From assembly GCA_026168455.1 (NCBI GenBank), contig CM047430.1:3794858-3858857 (forward strand): a stretch of DNA of 64,000 nt, written 5' to 3'. Source of the stretch: Theocolax elegans. Taxonomy: Eukaryota > Arthropoda > Insecta > Hymenoptera > Cerocephalidae. Shown one piece after another: positions 43,188 through 54,281 of this stretch; position 1 is the stretch's first letter; each line of letters begins with the position of its first letter. The notes beneath the pieces are model-generated. The model did no database searches, had not been told where the DNA came from, and was given only the letters and a program-made list of their open reading frames with translations. Both the position numbers and the translations under genes were made by a program.

Positions 43188-44379
43188 TGCTCCGCGCGGC
43201 AACTGTTTCTTACGGTCGCAAAACATTTACGTGTCTGCACCAATCAGTCTCAGGTATTCTGGCAGTTCGGGAAGCATTTATATCTATGATTTTACGTTTA
43301 GGATGACAGTAACGAAGTATTTTAGTTAGAATTTGTTCTGCTCGAGAGCCATGATTGGGCATTTGCGCATGTGCGTAGCTCGTACTCGGTGGACAGCGTT
43401 CGTGCACCTCAATGTGGCTGTTATCCTGCTGCTGGCTAATATTCTTTTCACTTGGACGTCGTAGCTGATACTTCCTTAAGATAATAATCTCGTTTATAAT
43501 TCCAGCTTGTTAACTAATAATTATGACGCGAGATTCAGGCGCGAAGTCGACTACGTTGCTGTGCCGCCAACCTCGTTACCAGGAGCTGCCACTATTTTGC
43601 TTCACTTGATGACACCGAACACCAAGGTCGCCACAGCTATTCCATGTAAAATCTCCAGGTAATTCTTTATGTCCTATGATGGCGCTGATATGCGTTTGTA
43701 TCAGCAGGTTAATTCGCTATCTACTATACACCTAATTTGTGTACACAAACATAACCTCAATTCAGCCTTGTTTCTCCTAACATACAACTGTCATACTCAG
43801 ATACGGCTGTGATATTAAGATACAGCTGTATGTATTCCTTGTGTCCTTCTCCTACTTACCACTAGCATAAACTAAAATAAATGGTATTATCTTCACAGCG
43901 GACTAGCTGCTTGCATGCTGACTCCGGACACCCTGGGTTGAGGATAGCTCTTTTCGCCTTGGCTATGGACTGCTGACATCTTCCAGCTGAGCTTCTCCGT
44001 GCTTGTCAGGATATTGGGAACCCCTGTGTTTCATGATTTCAACTTGCTGCTGATTTCAAACCTCCCTCAACTGGTGCCTAAACAGTCCTGATGATAATCT
44101 GGATTCTCGCTAGTCGTTCAAGCTTACTTATATTTCCAGTGCTAGTGTGCGTTAGTGAGATTTGGGAAGGGTTATTAGGATTTTGAGGGTAGGTAGGACT
44201 TAGATCCAGTGCGGGTAGGTAGATATAGGGAAAGGTTTAAGTTATATGAGTAGATATGTTTAAATATATAGTTGCTTAGCTATTCGGGTAGGTAGGTGTT
44301 CTCTTTAGTTTCAAATACCATTCAATGATGTTGACATGTGCGAAGCACATTGTCACAATATATGTTTATGGATAATTTC
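43188..44379. other. Unique-looking spacer, no gene recognised
   Basis: Mixed-composition DNA with frequent stops on both strands. No tRNA, repeat or coding signal was found. It could be single-copy host sequence. Confidence 0.45.
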
Positions 44380-44810
44380 AGATAAACACGTCTGGCCAAA
44401 ATTTTATACCACACCATTTTTATCGTAAAGGATAGAGATATTTCCCAGAAGACAGGTCAAAATTGTTAAGTGATAGAAACAATCTTACCAACATTGATTC
44501 TAACCTCAAAAAGTGAAAAATTTTAATTTTTAAAAAAAAAACTATTTTTGAAGCTATTTATCTCAATATCTATCAACTTAGAATGTAAAAATCCGGATCG
44601 AATTCCTTAACATAAAAAACAAATATAAACAAGCGATATGGCATTAGAGAAAGTTGAAATAAGACGACCATGCCACAATTGATTTTTTCATATAAAAGTT
44701 TAAAAAATACCTTACATAAATACCTCATTAATGGTTTGGAGGATTTTATTAACCGCCAACGTGGTAAAAAGTTATTTAAAATCAAAGAATTATCAAAAAA
44801 TCTTTTTGTC
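44380..44810. repeat. Diverged single-arm relative of the 39.5-kb foldback
   Basis: It shares words in the same order as the left arm of the foldback: TTCTAACCTCAAAAAGTG, ATCTATCAACTT, CACAATTGATTTTTTCATA, a TTTAA-rich AATACCTT stretch, ATGGTTTGGAG, and GTAAAAAGTTAT. No inverted partner is visible nearby. Confidence 0.65.
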
Positions 44811-45039
44811 CATTTGTAGTTTTTGTTATTTACTACTTATTAATGTTATCTATTGAAGAAGTTGTCAACAAGTTTAATTTAAAAAGAAGTAACAGAAACC
44901 TGAATGCTTTACAATTAAAAGCAATTAAAATCTCACATGAAACTGAGTCCTTTAACTTTCCTATTTATCAATATATATAATTTTAGTGATGTAATGGATT
45001 TAAATTCAGATACCTTATTAGAAATCCTGGGAAATGTCA

Positions 45040-45850
45040 ATTGGTGATACCAGCTTTTTCTTTTACTTTCTTTTGTGATTTACTAATATCTTTGCATGAT
45101 TGTCTTTTATGTAAAACTTTATTGCTCGATATGCTACTAGAAATGCATGAAATTAATTTGCTATACTTTCTTATGAGATATTTTAGATTGGTATTCTGCA
45201 TGAGAGCATAGCACACCAAAAAATGCATCTAAAATATTAATTAAAAAATCGTTACAAAGAAAATATCTGATGATTTGATTTATAAAGAAAAAAATTTTTT
45301 GTAATAATAATTAAACGAACCAGTTTAATTTTTAGTTATTAATCAATGTGGACACATTGTTGAAAATATGCCTAAGGGCGTGATAGCATTATTATTTCAA
45401 AACTTTATTGTTTTGTTTAAAATAATATTGTAAAATATTTTAAGTGTGCTTTGCTAATATCTTTGCATGATGTTCTTTTGCTTTACTTTCATATGGGATA
45501 TTTTAGATTGATGTACTGCATGAGAGCATAAAGAGATGTCGAACCTAAGTTACAGGGATCTACACCAAAAAATGTGATACAAATGATACAAATGACTTAA
45601 AACATGAGGAAGGCTCTGATGGTTTGAATGCTCAATGAAAAATTATTTTTATAATAGTAATTGAGCAAACCACTATTGGTTTGTAATTATTAATCAAAAA
45701 GGACATAAACATCACACCTAAACGTCATAGTAAAAGATCGATTTTAATATCTGGTAAAATGTGGATGCATTGTCGAAAACACGCCTGAGGACCTGAAGGA
45801 CAACACGTTTTTATTTCAAAATCTCATTGTTTTGTTGATAAAAACAATGT
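45040..45850. repeat. Two diverged tandem copies of ~380 bp
   Basis: CTAATATCTTTGCATGAT occurs at about 45082 and 45460. GATATTTTAGATTG followed by CTGCATGAGAGCATA occurs at about 45176 and 45497. The distal words (AACCA...TAGTTATTAATCAA, CATTGTTGAAAAT/CATTGTCGAAAAC) repeat likewise. Origin unknown. Confidence 0.65.
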
Positions 45851-46397
45851 AAAAAAGAATCATTTTTTGAATAGGTTGTAATTTTAAATAATTTTATTGG
45901 CATTGCCACGTTTGTTGCTTTTTACATATTACAAAAATATTATTCATCTAGTGCCATCCACTGATATATCTATTGATGGCATAAACTCATTAGTATTACT
46001 AATGAAGCCGAATTATCGACTGGCCGAAAGATTTTTTTTCCTTATTACGGCACCTTGAATATTTGTAACGAAATGATACAGCGAGCGCCATCTATAACAG
46101 AAAACATCACTCCACGGCCGCGTGACGTAATTCGTAAAGTAATGGCGGAGTGCAAAAGAAGTCGTTTCTCATCAGCTAAATCGTACTTATCACTTTACGA
46201 TTCGAATATTAATTTTTGAGATGACAACCGCCCCATAAATATTTCTGGTATAAGTGGCAATCCCGCTAAACTCTCTATTTGCATGATATGGTCTTTATTT
46301 TTTTTAAATTAACAATTATTTTGGATAAGTCTCGACTGACCTCAGCGCCAATAATCGAGGTGACGATTTTCGTTAAATTATCTCATTGCCACTATAC
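45851..46397. other. Spacer before LTR element E
   Basis: AT-rich with a GC-richer patch at 46080-46160. A 26-codon frame starts at GTAATGGCGGAG (46138) but nothing supports a gene. Confidence 0.45.
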
Positions 46398-47165
46398 TGT
46401 TGCGTCATGATAGACGCAACGTACACACATGCGCGTACACATACACACACACATATGCACATACACATACGCACACACGTGCGCACACATTTAATACGCA
46501 AAGTAGGATGTCCTCGTCAAAGACAGGAACCGCCTTAAAAAATTCTAGCCAATAACTTAATTAGGACACGCATGACAAAGAGTAAATTAATTAAGTAAAT
46601 GTACAATATTTGATTGGTCAAGAGGAACCAAAACTCCACCCCAAACCCTTGATATAAATAGGGATGTCGGGCCGGGGTGTGCACTCTCTCTTGCTCTTTA
46701 GTCCTTCCTCAAGTAAGGTAAAATCTTGTATCCAAAACTTAACGCAAAATAAAGCAAGAAAATCGAAAGTCATTGTTCAGTATCTTTAAACCTTCAAACA
46801 CCAGTCATTTTCCTATTCCCTTTTAAAATCCCAATTAGTCTATACCGCATTTCTATTGTAAGGGAGTCTTTGCATCGAGGATCAACGAGAGCGAGAAAGA
46901 GAGCCTAGCAGTTGCAGCCACCGGTCAACCGTAGATCTCCCGCCCGATAAAGTTGGTTGTTTTCCTTTCCTCGCCTTCACTCATTGTTGCACCTCGGGCT
47001 TACCCATGCACGTAAATTTCGGAAGGGTCTATGACCTGTGCTATACCGAGGAGAATTGCCACCCATCCTTGACGCTATACGCGTACTAAAACGGGGAACT
47101 TCTATTTTTAATTTAAATTCAGTTCATTTAATTTTTCTACGTTACGTCTACCCTAGGACGTAACA
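46398..47165 (+). repeat. 5' LTR of element E
   Basis: 768 bp from TGTTGCGTC to GACGTAACA, an 8-of-9 terminal inverted repeat. It contains a CA-rich microsatellite (46418-46492), the TATA box TATAAATA at 46653 and the polyadenylation word AATAAA at 46748, in the order expected for U3-R-U5. The 3' boundary is confirmed by the adjacent PBS. Confidence 0.8.
46653..46660 (+). promoter_or_regulatory. LTR TATA box of element E
   Basis: TATAAATA, followed about 30 bases later by CACTCTCTCTTGCTC, where transcription could start, and by AATAAA about 90 bases later. Confidence 0.6.
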
Positions 47166-47167
47166 AG

Positions 47168-47180
47168 TGGCGGCTCGTCC
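47168..47180 (+). other. Primer-binding site of element E, tRNA-Pro-like
   Basis: TGGCGGCTCGTCC lies two bases after the LTR end. It differs by one base from the start of the well-known tRNA-Pro primer-binding word (TGGGGGCTCGTCC). The tRNA assignment is inference from this similarity. Confidence 0.55.
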
Positions 47181-47230
47181 TAAAAATTAAAGAAGGATTA
47201 GAGTAATTGTCTTCCTTATTAGCACAGATC

Positions 47231-48577
47231 ATGGGTACCAATGAAAAAGAGAATTCTCGAAATAAAGACGCGGCTTCAATTTTGTTTAAGCAGGCGCATA
47301 AAATAAATCCAGATTTTTGTGTTGAAAATCCGGACAAATCTTTAGCTAGTTTGTTAAAATTTTTTAAAGATAGGCATGATAGCGGGATACATTTGTCAGA
47401 TGAAGCGGTAGGCCTCGATAAAAATATACCTATAATAATTGACTTGTTAAAGGAATTCGTAGACAAAAAAGATATAATAGAATTTTGTGAAGATAAGTAT
47501 CTAATTGAAGCTTTAGGCGATTTTATAGAAAAAAGAGTAAATCCAAAATTAATAATCGATTATATTATCGGAAACTTAGAAGCAAAAACAAAAGTAGAAG
47601 TAAATGGGACAGGTTTTAAACCCAAACTAACAGACGATAACACAACCTATTTTTTGGCAGAAAATACAACAATTAAAAATGCAAAAACGTCAGAACAACC
47701 AATGAAACCTGAAATTGTTAAACGAGATAATAATGTCAGATTTACTACAAGCACACCAATTTTACCAAATAACTGTAATAATATTAATTTAGTATCGGAG
47801 AGATTGCCAAGATTAAATTCGTATTTAACAAACTCAACCTTAGGACAAGTGAGGCCCCTTTCTATAAAAGACGCACTTGAATTAATTCCAAAATATAATG
47901 GGGTAAACATTCCATTGAGTCAATTTATTGACGGATGCAGGGAAGCTTGCAACATAATACATGAACAATATGAACCGGACCTCGAGAAATTAATTAAAAT
48001 GAGATTATATGGAGAAGCATTGAAGAGTGCAGCAAAAAAAAGTTTTGAATCGATTGAAGATATTGCAAATTTTTTTGATAGTATTTTTGGGTCTGCGAAA
48101 TCTTATCATCAATTACACGGTGAATTAGCTAATGTAAAACAGAAAAGGGAAGAAAGTGTCGTAGTTTTTTCAAATAGGGTTAGATCCATCAATCAAGAAA
48201 TCACTGAAGCAGCTCGAAGAGAAAAAAGATTAACTAATAATTTCAATCGATCTTTAGAAAATGATTTAGTACAATTTTTTATTCGCGGTTTACATTGGGT
48301 AATAAAAGCACGAATGGGGCAAGTGTGTAAATTGGATGAAGCTACTGCAGAAGCTATAGAAATCGAAAGAGATTTTGCATGCTATGAAGTAGAAGAGTTA
48401 AATGAAACAATTAAAGTCATAACAGAAAATAAAAATCCTATACAAAAAGTTCATTTTGCCGAGACAAAATATACCGATAAATGCCAACTTTGCGGGAGAC
48501 AGGGCCACCTGGCACGGAAATGCTGGCATTTAGAAAGTGAGACAACCCCAAGCCAGGGAAAGACGGCCTACGAATGA
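47231..48577 (+). CDS. gag: Element E Gag, capsid and first zinc knuckle
   Basis: From ATG 47231 (the frame is open a little upstream) the protein runs 448 residues. The capsid-like region includes IPLSQFIDGCREACN, GSAKSYHQLHGELANV and VQFFIRGLHWVIKARM. It ends with the knuckle CQLCGRQGHLARKC. The stop at 48577 overlaps a +1 frame that carries the rest of the nucleocapsid. Gag forms the particle around element RNA. The overlap may be a true frameshift or a decay indel. Confidence 0.85.
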   Translation: MGTNEKENSRNKDAASILFKQAHKINPDFCVENPDKSLASLLKFFKDRHDSGIHLSDEAVGLDKNIPIIIDLLKEFVDKKDIIEFCEDKYLIEALGDFIEKRVNPKLIIDYIIGNLEAKTKVEVNGTGFKPKLTDDNTTYFLAENTTIKNAKTSEQPMKPEIVKRDNNVRFTTSTPILPNNCNNINLVSERLPRLNSYLTNSTLGQVRPLSIKDALELIPKYNGVNIPLSQFIDGCREACNIIHEQYEPDLEKLIKMRLYGEALKSAAKKSFESIEDIANFFDSIFGSAKSYHQLHGELANVKQKREESVVVFSNRVRSINQEITEAARREKRLTNNFNRSLENDLVQFFIRGLHWVIKARMGQVCKLDEATAEAIEIERDFACYEVEELNETIKVITENKNPIQKVHFAETKYTDKCQLCGRQGHLARKCWHLESETTPSQGKTAYE

Positions 48578-48917
48578 CTGGGCGGAGTCTCGAAAGTCAC
48601 GCAGACCGCAACAATGGCCAGGTGAAAAACGGACTAATGAAATTAAGCAGCAAGAAAATCAATATGTTCGTCGCCAAAATGCAACCTTCCCAAAACAAAA
48701 TTATACAAATACAGAAAGGATATGCCGATACTGCAAAAAGGAGGGCCATATTATAGAAGAATGTAGAAAACGGGAATTTAATAATCGAAATCGGGAGAAC
48801 CGATCGGAAAACGAAAATGGTCTCCGACAACAGGGTGCGAGACGAGAGACCGAGTACACGAGGCGCCCGAGTTACAAAAAACAGGAACCCACATCATCAA
48901 AAGATATATTCGATTAA
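48537..48917 (+). pseudogene. Element E nucleocapsid remainder, second zinc knuckle
   Basis: In the +1 frame relative to gag the product is basic and Gln/Asn/Arg-rich, with the CCHC knuckle CRYCKKEGHIIEEC. It ends at DIFD shortly before the protease-like frame. Two knuckles in tandem are common in gypsy-type Gag. Confidence 0.8.
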
Positions 48918-49290
48918 GTAAAAATTGCAAGTCGCCAATTCTTAAACTTAAAAATCCGAGAAGCAACGAGGAAATAACTCTTATTTTAGATTTAGAAGCA
49001 GGTCCCAATTTACTAAAATTACGAAACATACCAAAAGACGAAAATATTAATAAAAATGAAATATTAGAATTAAAAGGAATCACGGAAGAAAGTAGTTACA
49101 CTTTAGGCAAAGTCGTCATCAATTTTCCAAAGTTTGACATTGAATTCCATATAATAAATGACAACGTGCCTATAATCGAAGATGGTTTACTGGGAAGCGA
49201 TTTTTTCTGTCAATTAGGTGCAAAAATTGATTATGCGAAAAGAATGTTAAGAGTTGTAGACGTCTGTATCCCTTTTGTAGAAGAAAACAT
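48905..49290 (+). pseudogene. Element E retropepsin-like domain with altered active site
   Basis: The frame reads ITLILDLEAGPNLLKLR where aspartic proteases have a D-T/S-G-A core. The Asp is kept but Thr-Gly is replaced by Leu-Glu. The downstream signature IIEDGLLGSDFFCQLGAKID fits the second conserved part of the fold (ILGxDF-type). So the domain is recognisable but probably inactive. It is in the frame that continues through 49870. Confidence 0.75.
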
Positions 49291-50581
49291 ATTATTGATC
49301 GAAACAAAGGAAAGGTATGAAGACCCGACGATTAATGTCATAGAAAAACGTAACAGTATATTGAACGAGAGAACGGGAACGCGTAAGGGAATTTCCGCTA
49401 ACCCTATGAGTGTCAATGCAAGAGAGGGTGAGGAAGTCGTAAAACATATCACACAGGTAATAAAACCACCTAAAAGGAATTCGTTTGGGGAAACAGGAAC
49501 AACAAATTATGCTAATGAAAATTTTCAACGAAGGGAGGTGTCGACCCGAGAGGTCGGTCATATTAATGAGAAAGTATATCTTGTAGAAGAGACGCGAATT
49601 CGAGGACATATAAGCCCATCGCGTAAGCAAGAGTCAATTCTAATTAAATCTCAAAGTCAGGACCCACCGGGTAGTCGAAATCAATTGAAAAATCAGAAAG
49701 ATATTCAAACTCGATCTCAATGTAAAAATAAATGGGAAATTCAAGATTCCAAGCGAAATCAAAATCAAATTCCAATTCAAAATCGAAATCTAAATCAAAA
49801 TGCAAGTTTAAATGAAATTCAATATCAAATTCTAAATCAAAATTCAAGTTCAAATGAAATTCAAAATTAAATTCTAAATCAAAATTCAAATTCAAATGAA
49901 ATTCAAAATCAAAATCTAAATCTAAATTCAAATTCAAATGAAATTCAAAATCAAATTCTAAATCAAATTTCAAATTCAAATGAAATTCAAAATCAAAATC
50001 ATAATTCAAGTTCAAATGAAATTCAAAATCAAATTCTAAATCAAAATTCAAGTTCAAATGAAATTCAAAATCAAATTCTAAATCAAAATTTAAGTTCAAA
50101 TGAAATTCAAAATCAAATTCAAAATCTAAAATCGAGTTCAAAGGTAACTCAATATCGAAGTCTAAATGAAATTCCAAGCCTAAACCAAGTCTTACGTACG
50201 AAGGCAGTATGTAAGCCTAATGTATGTAAATTAATCGAACAAGGAATCGAAGAGACAAGTCAAGAAATTAAAATCATTAAGAAATTAGAAACAAATACCA
50301 AACCAAACCCAGTAATAAGGGAGAACGATGAAGAATACTTTAATCATGAAATTAACAAAGAAAGATTGCAAAAGCACTCCTCAAATAAAAAAAACAATCT
50401 CTTAAATGAACTCGAAAGAGATGAGGCAACTAATAAATCAAGCGCGCACCCAAATCCAAGAAACGAGAACGAAATAAATAGTGAAAAATATTCTAAATTT
50501 GAGATAAAGAGAAAAGATATGGAAGGTCTCGATAATAATACAAAAAATAACACGAATTTTCAAAAATTGCAAAACCTTTAA
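49291..50581 (+). pseudogene. Element E linker with Asn/Gln minisatellite
   Basis: One reading frame continues from the protease to 50581 with a single TAA (49868-49870) created inside a repeat unit. The segment 49720-50150 encodes iterated NEIQNQILNQNSSS-like units. The remainder is Lys/Asn/Glu-rich and without a known domain. At the end it meets the RNase H region in a different frame. Confidence 0.7.
49720..50150. repeat. 42-bp coding minisatellite
   Basis: Units of 42 bp built of AAATGAAATTCAAAATC and AAATTCTAAATCAAAATTC words occur about eight to ten times. Because 42 is a multiple of three the frame is kept. The complementary strand is also open (Leu/Phe/Glu/Asp-rich, 49644-50177), which is a shadow. 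Confidence 0.88.
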
Positions 50582-51175
50582 CGCATTTATTAAAAAAGGA
50601 CGTTCAATTTAAATGGTCAGAAGAAACAGAAAAGGCATTTGAGACATTACGCATTAGTTTATGCGAAAAACCAGTATTAATTTTTCCAAATTTCGAAATT
50701 ACTTTCAATCTAACGACCGACGCTTCGGGATATGCAATTGCTGGAGTCTTAAGTCAAGGTGAGATAGAGAAAGATCAACCCGTTGCATACGTCTCTCGAG
50801 TTCTTTCGGATGTTGAAAAACGTTGGGACACGTTTAACAAAGAAGGACTAGCAATAATATTTTGCATTAAGCATTTCCGACCGTATTTATTTGGAAGAAA
50901 ATTTTATCTTAAAACAGATCATAAACCACTGGTAGGGTTACAAACGCACAAGGACCCTAACTGACGAGTTACGCGATGGCGTCTTATGCTCGCGGAGTAC
51001 GATTTCGAAATTAAATACAGACCGGGTCGCTTAAATGTAGCAGACGCACTGTCTAGAAACCCCATAGACAAGGTCCTAGTTATTACGAGAAGCAAGGCAA
51101 TAGCGGCAGGTGATGAGCCTGAGTCTAGCCTAGTTGAACCACCGCGGGGTATGACCACAAGAGCGAAGGCGGGTC
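50555..51175 (+). pseudogene. Element E RNase H
   Basis: It opens with the RT-RNase H connection KIAKPLTHLLKKDVQFKW and continues with NLTTDASGYAIAGVLSQ (catalytic Asp), RWDTFNKEGLAIIFCIKHF (Glu) and YLKTDHKPLVGL (Asp). A TGA interrupts QTHKDPN-RVTRWR near 50961. The end has FEIKYRPGRLNVADALSR. The palm domain that should precede it is missing. Confidence 0.85.
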
Positions 51176-52649
51176 GCCAGGTAGGCCAGCGATATTTAGA
51201 CGCGATAGAGGCTCTACGCCCGCAAAGGGGAAGAAAAAACGAGAGGCGAGCGAACGAACAATCACCGGACCGTGGAGAAGGAACGCACGACGATACGGAG
51301 GTGGAAACTTTCGAGCCGGAACCCCTCGTTCACTCGGAAAATACGCGATTACGCTTACACGAAGATCTTGATCATGTTAATGAATCATTACTTGAAAACG
51401 ATCCGCAATTCAATCCTGATCAAATAAACGAAGAGACGTCGATCTATGAAGAACAATTTAATCAAATTAACGATAAACAAGTAATTATTACATGCAGAGA
51501 AAAATTATTTATGCGTAAGGACAATTATATGTATTTTGTTACTACAACAGGAGAACCATGCGACGATGGGGCTTCGCAATTAAAACTACAGAATAAATTA
51601 CCGATACGAACAGAATCGTTAATCGGGCTAAGTGGAATTGATAATAACCTAAATTTATTATGCGAAAATCTATATTTAACTTTAGATACAATACAGATAA
51701 AATCAATAAGTATAGCGAAAACCGCTAGAATTGAAAATTTAGAGTGGGAATTAGTTTTAGAAAAACTAAAAGGAGTTTTTAGTCAAAGCACGGTAAAATT
51801 AATTGTTTGGTTAGGTCTAATACGATATGAGACACTAGACGATCGAATTCCAATTATAGAAGAAGCTCACTGTTCGGCTATAGGAGGACGTAGAGGCATC
51901 ACAAAAACCTATAACCGTATTAAACAAAATTATAACTGGGAGAATTTAAAGATAGAGGTACAAGATTTTATAAGAAAATGTTTGAATTGCCAATTAAAGA
52001 AATTGGTTAGGGTTAAAACTAGAGCTCCAATGGTTATTACTAACTCGGGAACGCACGCTATGGACCGAATAAGTATGGATATTGTTGGTCCCTTATGCAA
52101 AACCAATCGGGGAAACGAGTACATTTTAACCTTCCAAGACTTATTAACTAAATTCGCATTAGCTGAGCCTTTGGCGCGAATTTCGGCCATGGATGTAGCG
52201 AATGGTTTAATAAGAAAAGTCATATGCATATCTGGCGCACCTCGAATAATCCTTACGGATCAAGGTACGAATTTCATGAGTAAATTAATGAAAAGAATAG
52301 CAAAAATATTTAGAATTAAACAAACTAAAACCACGGCGTTCCAGCCACAATCAAACGGTGGACTTGAACGATCGCACTCAAGTCTCATTGATACTTGAAA
52401 TTTTTTGTACATAGTAATCGAACAGATTGGGACGATTATCTGGATTTGGCTACCTTTAATTTTAACACGAGAATTAGTGAGTCTACATGGCATACGCCGT
52501 TTGAACTCGTGTTCGGCCGACTGGCACGCACACCCTCGAACGCACCGGTCGAAACAGAAGACCTGGCACCTACATACGATGGTTATCTTGAAGATTTAGT
52601 GAAGCGCCTAAACAGTCTACAAAATATAAAACTTCGAGCCAAGAAATGA
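51176..52649 (+). pseudogene. Element E integrase, copy 1
   Basis: The frame has the zinc-binding region as HCSAIGGRRGITKTYNRIK then CLNCQLKK; the second His (usually GGHxG) is Arg. The core keeps Asp (SMDIVGPLCK), Asp (LTDQGTNFM) and Glu (SNGGLERSHSSL). A 1-base deletion after SHSSLI (near 52391) shifts the frame; the rest continues at 52395-52649. It ends at the junction with element F. Confidence 0.88.
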
Positions 52650-52806
52650 CATGGTCTCTCTGATCGTCTCTATTGACTTCAAGCAGGCCTTTGACAGGGT
52701 GGACTTTGACTTGCTGTGCTGTAAACTAAAATTGTACGGTTTTTGTACCCCTGCAGTGGATTGGATTCAATCCTTCTTAAATGATCGAACTAAAACGGTT
52801 GTTTGC
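52650..52806 (+). pseudogene. Element F RT fragment, copy 1
   Basis: 157 bases of non-LTR RT (IVSIDFKQAFDRVDFD block) identical to the start of the longer copy at 54282. It is cut at GTTTGC where the duplicated integrase begins again. Confidence 0.85.
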
Positions 52807-54281
52807 GCCAGGTAGGCCAGCGATATTTAGACGCGATAGAGGCTCTACGCCCGCAAAGGGGAAGAAAAAACGAGAGGCGAGCGAACGAACAATCACCGGA
52901 CCGTGGAGAAGGAACGCACGACGATACGGAGGTGGAAACTTTCGAGCCGGAACCCCTCGTTCACTCGGAAAATACGCGATTACGCTTACACGAAGATCTT
53001 GATCATGTTAATGAATCATTACTTGAAAACGATCCGCAATTCAATCCTGATCAAATAAACGAAGAGACGTCGATCTATGAAGAACAATTTAATCAAATTA
53101 ACGATAAACAAGTAATTATTACATGCAGAGAAAAATTATTTATGCGTAAGGACAATTATATGTATTTTGTTACTACAACAGGAGAACCATGCGACGATGG
53201 GGCTTCGCAATTAAAACTACAGAATAAATTACCGATACGAACAGAATCGTTAATCGGGCTAAGTGGAATTGATAATAACCTAAATTTATTATGCGAAAAT
53301 CTATATTTAACTTTAGATACAATACAGATAAAATCAATAAGTATAGCGAAAACCGCTAGAATTGAAAATTTAGAGTGGGAATTAGTTTTAGAAAAACTAA
53401 AAGGAGTTTTTAGTCAAAGCACGGTAAAATTAATTGTTTGGTTAGGTCTAATACGATATGAGACACTAGACGATCGAATTCCAATTATAGAAGAAGCTCA
53501 CTGTTCGGCTATAGGAGGACGTAGAGGCATCACAAAAACCTATAACCGTATTAAACAAAATTATAACTGGGAGAATTTAAAGATAGAGGTACAAGATTTT
53601 ATAAGAAAATGTTTGAATTGCCAATTAAAGAAATTGGTTAGGGTTAAAACTAGAGCTCCAATGGTTATTACTAACTCGGGAACGCACGCTATGGACCGAA
53701 TAAGTATGGATATTGTTGGTCCCTTATGCAAAACCAATCGGGGAAACGAGTACATTTTAACCTTCCAAGACTTATTAACTAAATTCGCATTAGCTGAGCC
53801 TTTGGCGCGAATTTCGGCCATGGATGTAGCGAATGGTTTAATAAGAAAAGTCATATGCATATCTGGCGCACCTCGAATAATCCTTACGGATCAAGGTACG
53901 AATTTCATGAGTAAATTAATGAAAAGAATAGCAAAAATATTTAGAATTAAACAAACTAAAACCACGGCGTTCCAGCCACAATCAAACGGTGGACTTGAAC
54001 GATCGCACTCAAGTCTCATTGAATACTTGAAATTTTTTGTACATAGTAATCGAACAGATTGGGACGATTATCTGGATTTGGCTACCTTTAATTTTAACAC
54101 GAGAATTAGTGAGTCTACATGGCATACGCCGTTTGAACTCGTGTTCGGCCGACTGGCACGCACACCCTCGAACGCACCGGTCGAAACAGAAGACCTGGCA
54201 CCTACATACGATGGTTATCTTGAAGATTTAGTGAAGCGCCTAAACAGTCTACAAAATATAAAACTTCGAGCCAAGAAATGA
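52807..54281 (+). pseudogene. Element E integrase, copy 2
   Basis: Second copy, 492 codons without the deletion seen in copy 1, so the D, D and E acids and the downstream SNRTDWDDYLDLATFNFNTR and TPFELVFGR blocks lie in one frame. It is still headless (no zinc-finger His, no upstream pol) and ends at KLRAKK against element F. Confidence 0.87.

Larger units (their letters stand above)
46398..52649 (+). mobile_element. LTR retrotransposon E, degenerate, 3' part missing
   Basis: The order on the plus strand is 5' LTR, PBS, gag with two CCHC knuckles, protease-like region, an Asn/Gln repeat, RNase H and integrase. This is gypsy-type order, but the RT catalytic core is absent, with the sequence jumping to the RT-RNase H connection near 50560. 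There is no 3' LTR. Integrase ends at a junction with non-LTR element F. Several stops and frameshifts are present. A partial second copy of the integrase region follows at 52807-54281. Confidence 0.87.

Noticed and set aside
46138..46218. 26-codon ORF starting at GTAATGGCGGAG
   Set aside because: Good start context but too short and unsupported by any continuation or splice signal.
49644..50177. 178-codon minus frame rich in Leu, Phe, Glu and Asp
   Set aside because: Complement of the 42-bp coding minisatellite of element E.
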